Source of the DNA: Nemertoderma westbladi
Taxonomy: Eukaryota > Xenacoelomorpha > Nemertodermatida > Nemertodermatidae
Assembly (NCBI GenBank): GCA_032718475.1
Contig: JAUCBJ010004046.1
Coordinates: 53,648-117,647 of the forward strand
Length of the DNA: 64,000 nt
Direction: 5' to 3'
Made by a program: the position numbers and the translations under genes
Shown: one piece after another, positions 10,399-22,900 of the stretch
Layout of the letters: the number at the start of each line of letters is the position of its first letter
How positions within the stretch are numbered: the first letter of the stretch is position 1
Notes under the pieces: generated by a model
The model's input: only the letters and a program-made list of their open reading frames with translations
Told to the model about the DNA's origin: nothing
Databases searched by the model: none

Positions 10399-10877
10399 GT
10401 TGGCTAGTTTATTTCGATTAGAGTACCGGTACAGGATTTTCTAATTTCTACGAATTTTTCATGGCAAAATTAGCACTAGTATGTCAGTAGGCCTATGTAG
10501 CTCACAGAAGTCACAACTTATAGCTCTTGACTGGTTACATTGCAATGTTTATATTGCACATTGAAATTATTAGGCCTATGTTACAATCTATACTTGAAAA
10601 AATTTATTGCATTTTAGCATTTTAAAACGTTTTTTTATAAAGTATTACAATATATATAATCATAATTTTGTCAAATTACAATTTTATTATTTTTTCACTT
10701 TTGATATAAATCATATCAGTAATTTAGACTCCATCTACTAAACCAAATACCATTTATTTAACTTATAAGTAACTTATAAGGCCTTTTATAATAACGTTAA
10801 ATAAAAGTTATTGGTAATTTCGCGTTTCAGCATCGGTGGCAGTTGGCAGTGTATATTTATATAAGACGATATACTGG

Positions 10878-10908
<31 letters not shown>

Positions 10909-13900
10909 CAAATTGAAGGAAAGGAGCAGGTTACAGAGTCAGGGTTTTCTAACCAAAACAATAAACTGTCACTTTACCAATTGAGGAAAAGGAGCAGTTT
11001 ACAGAGGCGGGTTTTTCTAACCAAAACAATGGCTCAATAAAAGGGCGGTCATCAGTAACGGTAATACTAAAATTTAACCACCGATGCTGAAACGATTGAG
11101 CCAAGTTATATAAACTCCCTATATATATGTTTTGCACCCTTTTATGGCCAATAAAAAAAATTCAACAAAAATATAATTTAATAATATATATTTAATTTAT
11201 TCTTAAAATTAGTTGTGTTATTTCTTAGTCAGTATTTAAAACGAACGGATTTATCATTTTACATCATTTTCTAGCTCTCCAACCTTGATGTCCTTTATTC
11301 CCTGTAAAATCCTTTAGAATAGCTTTTGCTTTGTTTCCCTGGAAAAAAATTGTCAAATGTTCATTATAAATTGTTTGTTATCGGGCTCAGGAAATTTAAT
11401 TTCCAGTACCGGTACATTTATTCATATAATCGATATATATATATACCGGTACCGGTACGTTTGTTACAAACTCTCCAACCTAGACTACCAGAAAGTACCG
11501 GTAGTAACTTAACTAATTCGTCTACCATCGCACCCGCCGTCTCACAACTCGACCCCCGAAAGCTAGACAATGTCCCTGGCTGGCTGTCTCGTTTCGCGTC
11601 CGCCGTGCTCCAAACCAAGCGAGTCAGCGTGGACCAGCACCCAGTTAGTGTCCTCGAAAACGCGTGCAGAACGCGACCCATGCAGAATATCGGTTCGTTC
11701 AGAACATCCTATATATTCGAGGAAGACTCTGTAGAAATCGGTAAAGAAACACACAGATGTTCCGTGGTTTTAAACAACATCTGTTTAGCAACCGCAGTAG
11801 ATAAAAGAAAAAATTTAGTTAAAAATAGATGCGCCGAAATAGCTGTAAAACGAATTTTATCAAACGATTTAAATTCTATGACATTAATTACCACCGTAAA
11901 AAAAGCGAAAATTCAAACTCCTAATAAACAGTCGATAGTTAAAGCACCCCGCAATAAACGCTCAGATGTTGATAGCAACCTCTCGCATTTAGCTACAATC
12001 GGCGGCCCCACCGGTTCTTTCGATAAACTCGTTGTTTTCGAGTCGCCCGGAGAATCTGAATCCACGATTTTGAATAATTCGTGTCAGCGTTGCCGTTTGG
12101 AAGTTCAGTTCGTTTATTCCCAGGGATCAACTGCGCCCATTAGGTTATTATTAATTATTATATATATATTACAAAATTTTGTAGGGCTACCTAACTAGGA
12201 AATATATTTAGCGATCAATAACGATTCAAAAAATTATAATTAATATGATATAATGTGCTTTGGCAGCCTCATGGAGTGAATAAGCATGGTGGACAGCCCA
12301 TAACTTTCTTGAGACGCATCTTAAAGGATACTGGCCTTGAAGATGCGGAAGATCTAGCAAATGTCATGGGTGATAGGGAGTTGTGGCGGTGCAATTTTGT
12401 CGACAAGCCGGCACAGCATTCTTACTATGTAATATAAATGCAGCATGCCGATCGTAGTAGTAGTAGTATAGTGTATTACGGTGTCGTTATGTTTGTGTTT
12501 AGTGGAATACAGATAGGGGCCGGGGACTATCGACGCCATCAATATTCATCCCTCTCCAGGGGAAATTCGACGCAAATAATAGCTGAACTTTTTCATGTTC
12601 TATTGTCTCTCGTTTATTGTTTTGGTTAGAATAGCGCCACACTGTAACCTGCTCCTTTACAAAAATTGATTATTTCACATTGAGGCGAGCTATTAATTTG
12701 ACAAGATGGGATTTGAGTCCAGTTTCCCCCCTGTCTCGAAGTGTAATATATAAACCTCTAAATTTAATTATCGAAATATAATTGAAATTAATTGATGTTG
12801 TATAAATAGCAGAAAATATCTTGCGCAGTGTTTTTTTGGCGATAAATATAGCGCCACCGCCATAGCACACGGCAGTGACGCCATTGGCAGGACGCTCGAA
12901 TTCTCCGAGATTAGCCCTGTATAACTATCTGCTAACAGTACAGCTCTGCCTGTCAAAAGTTGATTGTTAATTAACTGCATGGTCTCAATCTATTTCGAAA
13001 TTATTATCAATAAATTTATTGAAATTAAGTTGTGGTTTCCAATCAATTAATTAATTATTGTAATTGTTAATTTCACAAATCAATTATTTAATTTAATAAT
13101 TAAATCAGTTCATCATTAAATTAATTATGTTAGTGAAATTTATAAATTAAAATAGTGATTTCTAAATTTTTTAAATTTGTTTAGAAATATTTCTAAAACT
13201 AAAAATTTAAAATAACAAATTTAAAATTAAAATTTTACTTTATACAGAGTTTGAAATAGAAACACCTATAAATCAGAATTTAACATTCAGATATAAGACA
13301 TATTTATCTTTGTTTGTTCATTCAACAATATCGAACCCTCAAATTCGTCAAAAAAAATCAGTTTTAGTTCTTGTTTCAGTTCCAATCAGTTCCAGTTCCC
13401 AAAAATATATAGTTTCAGTTCCATTTTCAGAAAGTTTTGCAAGTGTCTTGTTTACACACCGGTACATAACAAGCTGCTGTGGCCAATCGTGTGGTACCCA
13501 GCCACCGATGGATCCGACTGCCATTTATTACATTTTTAATGAAAATAACCGGAATTTTTAGCTGCAAAAACGTAATTGTTAGGTTTACAATTACGTATTA
13601 CTTGAAAATAAAATATATATTTGAGTAATTCAATTCCGAAAGGTGCTAAAATTGGTGCCAGGAACTACTCATCTCGAAAACTACTGGAGCTATTAGTATT
13701 TTTATTTGCATCATCTGAAAGAGGACCTAATTTAGTTAGGGTCAAGTACTTTCGACGTGCCTGACCTATTGTTTTAGAGATTCTAACTAAGATAGGCCTA
13801 TTTAACTGCCCCACTAAATTTATGAACTTTGCAGCGATTTGGCTGTTCGATCTATAATAGGTGCAAGACCTCCTCTAGATACGAACAACGAATTGCAACA

Positions 13901-16900
13901 TAATAAAGCAAATTACATTTATTCATTAAAGAAACGAAATAGTATTTATGAACACTAAAAACGCGAATTTTAAATTTGTTCTTATTCCCAATTTATAGAT
14001 TATACTTAATTCAGTTTTAAATTTCTGCATTTCAGTTCCAGTATTCCAAGATAACAAGTTCTAGTTTCAGTTTAAAAAAAATTTATGTTTCAGTTCTAGT
14101 TTCAGTTTCAGTTTAAAAAAATTTATGTTTCAGTTATAGTTTCAGTTCCAGTTCACAAAAATTGCCAAAAACAATTTCAGTTCGATTTCAGTTCCAGTTC
14201 AATTTCAGTTCGCTGCACTAATCATCACAGTCTAAGAGAGTTTGACTGACATTTCCGTAATTTAAAGTCTTTTTATAGTACTTTTAGTGGAAACATGAAA
14301 AATAATGACTGGGGTTTATTAGGTACAGTTAGCTGAGGGTAGTCGGTCATAGTAGAAGGGACCAAGTGCGACCGGGTGGTAATCCTACCGGGAACTTCAG
14401 GCATTCAATAGGACATGGGTGAATGAAAACGGCTACCGTACCTTAGAACGCTTAGAAGTGAATAAAAATGCATTTGCAAATAATTAAGGGTGTTTTTTTT
14501 TTATTTAGAAAGCCGTTTAAGTTCTATATTTTTATGCCTTTCGAAGAGTTTGTTATGACTGTATGATAAAATAAAATCACCAATAATCTGCCTATATCTG
14601 CCTATTGATTGTTACTGAAGTTGAAAAGTTAATTTAGAATCGTGTTAATAATTTGAATCAAATTTCCCTCCATGGAGGGAAATTTGATTCGGAAGGAAGG
14701 AATACTCCACCTCATTGGTGGGTGATGGTCACAGTAGAAAGGGACAACGAAAAAAAAATATATATATGAAAAGATATATGCGTTGATAGTTTTCGTTGTT
14801 GAAATTCAATTAAATGCTTATTATTCTTGCTACATAAAGAACTGCATTTCTTTATGTAACAAGAATAATAAGCATTTAATTTAATTTCAACAACAAAAAC
14901 TTTCAACTGTGACTATCACCCACCAATAAGGTGGAGTATTCCTTACCAATAGATGGCTTTAGTTTACCAAAGCTGTATATATTAAATTCAGTAGTACCGT
15001 TAGGCCTAATTAGTTGAAAATTTAGATTTATGATTACAGGTTGTACCGTATGTTTGAAAAGTAGAAAGCAAGCAATACTAACAGCACAGTATTGCGTGCC
15101 TATACTTTTCACATTCTCAATTCATTCGCCATTGAGCAAATTATTTTGGTTTCCTAATTAAAGTTTAGATTTTCTAAAATTTTTTCTCACCGTTTAGAAA
15201 CTTTTCACAGTGGACATTTTAAAAAAAAAAACCTGAATTAAATTTTAATTGAAATTTTTTCGTTAAGTTTCAATATTCCATTCAAATTTTATAGATTTAA
15301 ATGTAAAATATGTCACAAAACACTACCCCCCCCCCCCCCCCCCCACCCCTTTTCTCCTAGTGAGAGTGGGATGCATTTTGATTGCGTCGAAAGCCCGTCC
15401 CCCATACCCTATCCACCCCCTGAATTGAATAACATTTATTTATTTATTAAACAAGGTAATTACTGGTAACATAATTAATTTAATTCACCAGATGCGATGT
15501 GTACGTGGCTGGTCAGTATGTCGGCAGTGGCGATGGGGATTCTCAGAAAACTGCGAAACTTTTAGCGGCGGAATCTGCGATGGTTGAGGTATCTGTTTAA
15601 TTTGTATTCTTTGTATTGAAACTCAATTTTAATGTAAAAATATCATTATCCGGTAGCTTTTCTTTGTGTTTCATATATTATGAAAAACTGGACATGATTC
15701 TGGGGCTGATATACAAAAACGTGGACAAACCAGATATATAGGCAGTTATATATAGTTTTTAGTAAAAAAAAATGAATATTATTCGATAAAAAAAATAGTA
15801 AGCGGAAAACACCGCTTTTTCTCACTCATTTTCAATTTAGCGAAGTTCAACTATTCTGTCCGAGTGGTTGAGTTTTACACGAGTTGGCTTGGCAGGTTTT
15901 TATCACGAGCGAAGCGAGTATTAAATTGCCAATGAGTGTAAAACTCAACACACAACGGCAGAATAACTGAATTTTGCTAAAGAAAATATGAGATAAATTG
16001 TTTCGGTATTACAGGTCACGGTTACGATTAATTTTTCAGAATATTTGCGCGAATTCGAAAAATTAAAGATTTTTCAGTGTAGACAGTCAATGTGTAAGTT
16101 GGGCATTTAAATTCTATAATGTTAATGTTAACTAACCGGTGGGGTGCAGGAGTCCAGTCCACTAACTAGGCTGATTGAAACCGCCGTAAACGACAGTTTT
16201 TTTTTATATTTTACTTTTTACAGTACATTCGGCCGCGATTCCCGGTGATTCGAGAATCCAAGAGTTGGAAATATAACGACGCTACGGCGATAGATAAAGG
16301 AATTCTAAACAACAAGGCGAATCCGTCGCTCGCTGAGGATAATAAGGGGATGCAGATGATGAAACGGATGGGGTGGAGTAGAGATGAAAGTCAGCAGAAA
16401 GTTATTGAGGTAAGGGGATACAATTAACTGAAGTTGACGATTTCAGGACAATAAAGAGCGAAAGAGTCGAACTATTGAGTGCACTGTAGGGATGCAACAG
16501 ATCGCCCGAAATGCGGAGCTCCGGGCCAATTTTCTGGCTCCGGTTCTGGTTCCGGCTCCGGGCAAATTGATCCGCAGCCAATCCGGAGCTTATGTTGTTG
16601 AAATTCGGATTAAAAATAATACGTTTGTTCTCAAGGTGTTACTTTTTCGCTCGAATAATTTACCACAGAATCAGGAGAAATAGGAGTACTTTTTCCCTAG
16701 GGAGAAAAAGTATTCAATAGGGTTGCATTTATTTTTCTTTTTTTCCTGGCGAAAAAAGTCAAATAAAGTATTTTTGTTAGAATTTATTAAGTTTTGATAC
16801 ATCGAAGTAGAAAAGGTTTGGAAGTAATTTGAGAAAAATCCTTCACGCACTCAAAAGTTACTGCAGCTTTAGTGTCTGCGCGGCGAACTCCAAAACGGAA

Positions 16901-19900
16901 CTCAATATCCAATATTGGTTTATGGTGTTAAGCGGCTCTCGAGTTACGTAATAAATATTCGAGAACACTAAATTATTTAACATTGATTAAGGCAGCATCA
17001 TGAGTTGAAGAGTACAATAATTGGAATCGCAGTAACTATGGAAGCGATATAGTAAAATACTGTACAGTTCAATCAAAAAAATACCAATTTAAGAATAAAA
17101 TTACGGTACGTTACAATAATTCTCGACCCTTTATTAACCTCGCTGACGCTCGGTAAATAAAATGCCTCGAGAATTAATAGTGAAAAAAAGTTCTACTTAT
17201 TTTCCCATGTAATAAATAAGTTTTAGGAATAATGTAAATATCATAGTAGTTAAGTAGTTAACATATAGGCCTAATCAAGTGGTGGATGCTGATTGGTTAC
17301 AGCTTGTTTTTCTTAAATTCCTGAAACCGTTGTGAAATTGTTTAAGGTGGGGGGGGGGGGGGGGGTAATAACACCCCCCAATTAACTAATTAATTAATTA
17401 TCATATTTTTAATTAAAATTGGCTAATTACACAAAATGGTAATATTTATAAAAATTCCATAATAACTTTTAAAGGGCCGCCAAAGATCGTTCGAATGAGC
17501 CATAAACTAAGAAAATTAGTTGAAATTTTTTTTCATCACAGATAGCCATTTGGGTGCTTCATCATTGTACAGCAGCTATTAGGTTTCTTCATTAGAACCA
17601 CCAGATATTTCGATAATTGCGGAGACGCAGCGACCTATCGATGGAGTAATTAAATGCTCTAGTGAATTTAGTTTATTGTTTTGGTTGCCGCGCCATGTGA
17701 AAAGACCGTAAAGTCAAAAAATGTAATTTCGAGTAAAACGCAAATTACTGTTTGCCTCCAGACTGTAGGTTTAAAGTCAATTTTTATGTTCGGTAGAGTC
17801 CCTAGTCTGTCTGACTATTGAGTCTGGCTGTCTGTCTACAGTGATAACTTGAAAACTAAAAGCGATCTCTGTTAAAGCACTTAAGAAGGAATTATCATAG
17901 TAAACAGTTAGGGTAGGATGGGTTTACCTCAGGTGAGCAAGCGTTCACCCATTAGAGCGGGTAGGATGGGTTGACCTCAGGTGAGAAAGCGTTCACCCAT
18001 TAGAGCGGGTAGGATGGGTTGACCTCAGGTGAGCAAGCGTTCACCCATCAGAGCGGGTAGGATGGGTTGACCTCAGGTGAGCAAGCGTTCACCCATCAGA
18101 GCGTGTAGGATGGGTTGACCTCAGCTGAGCAAGCGTTCACCCCTCAGAGCGTGTAGGATGGGTTGAACTCAGGTGAGCAAGCGTTCACCCATCAGAGCGG
18201 GTAGGATGGGTTGACCTCAGGTGAGCAAGCGTTCACCCATCAGAGCGTGTAGGATGGGTTGACCTCAGGTGAGCAAGCGTTCACCCATCAGAGCGGGTAG
18301 GATGGGTTGACCTCAGGTGAGCAAGCGTTCACCCATCAGAGCGTGTAGGATGGGTTGACCTCAGGTGAGCAACCGTTCACCCATCAGAGCGTGTAGGATG
18401 GGTTGAACTCAGGTGAGCAAGCGTTCACCCAACAGAGCGGGTAGGATGGGTTGACCTCAGCTGAGCAAGCGTTCACCCATCCGAGCGGGTAGGATGGGTT
18501 GACCTCAGGTGAGCAAGCGTTCACCCATCAGAGCGGGTAGGATGGGTTGACCTCAGCTGAGCAAGCGTTCACCCATCAGAGCGGGTAGGATGGGTTGACC
18601 TCAGGTGAGCAAGCGTTCGCCCATCAGAGCGTGTAGGATGGGTTGAACTCAGGTGAGCAAGCGTTCACCCATCAGAGCGGGTAGGATGGGTTGACCTCAG
18701 GTGAGCAAGCGTTCACCCATCAGAGCGTGTAGGATGGGTTGACCTCAGCTGAGCAAGCGTTCACCCATCAGAGCAGGTAGGATGGGTTGACCTCAGCTGA
18801 GCAAGCGTTCACCCATCAGAGCGGGTAGGATGGGTTGACCTCAGCTGAGCAAGCGTTCACGCATCAGAGCGGGTAGGATGGGTTGACCTCAGGTGAGCAA
18901 GCGTTCACCCATCAGAGCGGGTAGGATGGGTTGACCTCAGCTGAGCAAGCGTTCACCCATCAGAGCGGGTAGGATGGGTTGACCTCAGCTGAGCAAGCGT
19001 TCACCCCTCAGAGCGTGTAGGATGGGTTGAACTCAGGTGAGCAAGCGTTCACCCATCAGAGCGTGTAGGATGGGTTGACCTCAGGTGAGCAAGCGTTCAC
19101 CCATCAGAGCGGGTAGGATGGGTTGACCTCAGGTGAGCAAGCGTTCACCCATCAGAGCGGGTAGGATGGGTTGACCTCAGCTGAGCAAGCGTTCACCCAT
19201 CAGAGCGGGTAGGATGGGTTGACCTCAGCTGAGCAAGCGTTCACCCCTCAGAGCGTGTAGGATGGGTTGAACTCAGGTGAGCAAGCGTTCACCCATCAGA
19301 GCGTGTAGGATGGGTTGACCTCAGGTGAGCAAGCGTTCACCCATCAGAGCGGGTAGGATGGGTTGACCTCAGGTGAGCAAGCGTTCACCCATCAGAGCGG
19401 GTAGGATGGGTTGACCTCAGCTAAGCAAGCGTTCACCCCTCAGAGCGTGTAGGATGGGTTGAACTCAGGTGAGCAAGCGTTCACCCATCAGAGCGTGTAG
19501 GATGGGTTGACCTCAGGTGAGCAAGCGTTCACCCATCAGAGCGGGTAGGATGGGTTGACCTCAGGTGAGCAAGCGTTCACCCATCAGAGCGTGTAGGATG
19601 GGTTGACCTCAGGTGAGCAAACGTTCACCCATCAGAGCGGGTAGGATGGGTTGACCTCAGGTGAGCAAGCGTTCACCCATCAGAGCGGGTAGGATAGGTT
19701 GACCTCAGGTGAGCAAGCGTTCACCCATCAGAGCGGGTAGGATGGGTTGACCTCAGGTGAGCAAGCGTTCACCCATCAGAGCGTGTAGGATGGGTTGAAC
19801 TCAGGTGAGCAAGCGTTCACCCATCAGAGCGGGTAGGATGGGTTGACCTCAGGTGAGCAAGCGTTCACCCATCAGAGCGTGTAGGATGGGTTGACCTCAG

Positions 19901-22900
19901 GTGAGCAAGCGTTCACCCATCAGAGCGGGTAGGATGGGTTGACCTCAGCTGAGCAAGCGTTCACCCCTCAGAGCGTGTAGGATGGGTTGAACTCAGGTGA
20001 GCAAGCGTTCACCCATCAGAGCGTGTAGGATGGGTTGACCTCAGGTGAGCAAGCGTTTACCCCTCAGAGCGTGTAGGATGGCTTGAACTCAGGTGAGCAA
20101 GCGTTCACCCATCAGAGCGTGTAGGATGGGTTGACCTCAGGTGAGCAAGCGTTCACCCATCAGAGCGGGTAGGATGGGTTGACCTCAGCTGAGCAAGCGT
20201 TCACCCATCAGAGCGGGTAGGATGGGTTGACCTCAGCTGAGCAAGCGTTCACCCCTCAGAGCGTGTAGGATGGGTTGACCTCAGCTGAGCAAGCGTTCAC
20301 CCATCAGAGCGGGTAGGATGGGTTGACCTCAGCTGAGCAAGCGTTCACCCCTCAGAGCGTGTAGGATGGGTTGAACTCAGGTGAGCAAGCGTTCACCCAT
20401 CAGAGCGTGTAGGATGGGTTGACCTCAGGTGAGCAAGCGTTCACCCATCAGAGCGGGTAGGATGGGTTGACCTCAGCTGAGCAAGCGTTCACCCATCAGA
20501 GCGGGTAGGATGGGTTGACCTCAGCTGAGCAAGCGTTCACCCATCAGAGCGGGTAGGATGGGTTGACCTCAGCTGAGCAAGCGTTCACCCATCAGAGCGG
20601 GTAGGATGGGTTGACCTCAGCTGAGCAAGCGTTCACCCCTCAGAGCGTGTAGGATGGGTTGAACTCAGGTGAGCAAGCGTTCACCCATCAGAGCGTGTAG
20701 GATGGGTTGACCTCAGGTGAGCAAGCGTTCACCCATCAGAGCGGGTAGGATGGGTTGACCTCAGGTGAGCAAGCGTTCACCCATCAGAGCGTGTAGGATG
20801 GGTTGACCTCAGGTGAGCAAGCGTTCACCCATCAGAGCGGGTAGGATGGGTTGACCTCAGCTGAGCAAGCGTTCACCCATCAGAGCGGGTAGGATGGGTT
20901 GACCTCAGCTGAGCAAGCGTTCACCCATCAGAGCGGGTAGGATGGGTTGACCTCAGCTGAGCAAGCGTTCACCCATCAGAGCGGGTAGGATGGGTTGACC
21001 TCAGCTGAGCAAGCGTTCACCCCTCAGAGCGTGTAGGATGGGTTGACCTCAGGTGAGCAAGCGTTCACCCATCAGAGCGGGTAGGATGGGTTGACCTCAG
21101 CTGAGCAAGCGTACACCCATCAGAGCGGGTAGGATGGGTTGACCACAGGTGAGCAAGCGTTCTCCCAACAGAGCGGGTAGGATGGGTTGACCTCAGCTGA
21201 GCAAGCGTTCACCCATCAGAGCGGGTAGGATGGGTTGACCTCAGCTGAGCAAGCGTACACCCATCAGAGCGGGTAGGATGGGTTGACCACAGGTGAGCAA
21301 GCGTTCTCCCATCAGAGCTTCTTCGGGTGATTATTCAATATGCATATAACCACAGATCTCGCCCAGCTGTTTTCAGATTTTAAATCCTCATTAAATTTTG
21401 CTCTAATTCCGTAGCATAGCGATATGGGGATAAAACGCCGCAAGTCATTTGGTGAAATTTCAATTTTGAATTTCGCGCCTTTTCTGCTAATAGTAAAAAG
21501 CCGTAAGTCAAATGACACAAAATTCATTAACCGAATATGTGCGTTTTCTAACTATCTATGCAATGACTAAACACCGCAATTCTAAACTTACGGTATTTTT
21601 TACATAAATTTAAGTAGTTGCGGTCTTTTTCCTTTGTAACACTATACGTATATGTTGTGACGTACGGCCTTTCTACATTGCATATCTCGACAACTAGAGT
21701 AGATACGGTGTTCTCGATTATATATACCATTAGATAGAGAGCGTTTTATAGACTCAGAAAAAGTGAATTTTGGAAAAATGCGACTTGCGGTATTTTTACA
21801 TTGCACGGCAGGACTGTTCATTTCCCTTAATTGGTAATTTAACATTGAGGCGAGATATTAATAGTCCGAAAAATAATTTGCGTAACCCCCCCCCCCCCCC
21901 CCCCATCTGTATTACTATAAAATACATTGGAAATATCAATCCCCAAATCTCCGGCTCCGTTTTTTGTCAAAATTATAAACAAGCTAATAAAAAAAATAAA
22001 AATAATTATATACCCGATATTCAAATATTATTGTTTGCGTTAAGAGATTTCAGTGCGTTATGGTCGTGTTGTCACCTTTGCACACAGTCTGCATTTAATC
22101 CATCAGTCTGATACTCAATGGGTCAGTTTTTATTTTTTAACAATTTTTTTTGAAAATTTTTCGTTTTTGTTCGATTGTTTTTAATTTGGACAAAAAAAAC
22201 ATGATACTGATGGACCACCCCCACCATGCCCGGCTCTGTTATTACATATAATTTATTCCCCTTCACTATATTTATAACCATTGTTACCCCGCAGCCTAGC
22301 AACGCGTTTATGTCCCGAGCGGGTCTGGGCTCCTCCGTGGTAGACGACGGTCTCCTCCGGGGTGCCGAGAGACTCTTGGAGGAGTACATCCGATCCAACC
22401 GAACCGACGACCTAACCTTCACCAAGGGGATGAGCACCGAGGAGCGAGCCCGCATCCACCGACTCTGTCGCAAGTACAACCTCAAGTCGCACTCGCACGG
22501 CACCGGGGTCGGCCGGTTCCTGGTCGTAGGGAGACGGATGACGCCCGCGGAGACCCTCAACGAGGTCGTTAAACAGGGCGGGAAGACCCCGAGGTTGGAG
22601 TTGGTCAACAGCGGGAATCAACTGGGAAACCATGACAACGACATGGGTAACCATAGCAACCATATGGGGAACTATGGAAACCAAATTGGAGACCTTGGCA
22701 AACAAATGTCTGGCCTTGGCAACCATATAGGTAACGAAGCGGTGGACAATTCATTACAAATGGGTATCCATAGCAACCGATTGTCAAGCCCTTGTAATCA
22801 ATTGAGGAACTATGGTAACCGCTTCGGCGCTCGTTGGGATCCAGATGGTCGAACTTCGGGTGGGGGCGGCTGGGCCCGAGGTGCGGGGGACAGTGCCCCT

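Noticed and set aside
17911-21318. Regularly spaced repeats suggesting a CRISPR array
   Set aside because: The 48-bp units are directly contiguous with no unique spacers, and the genome is eukaryotic.
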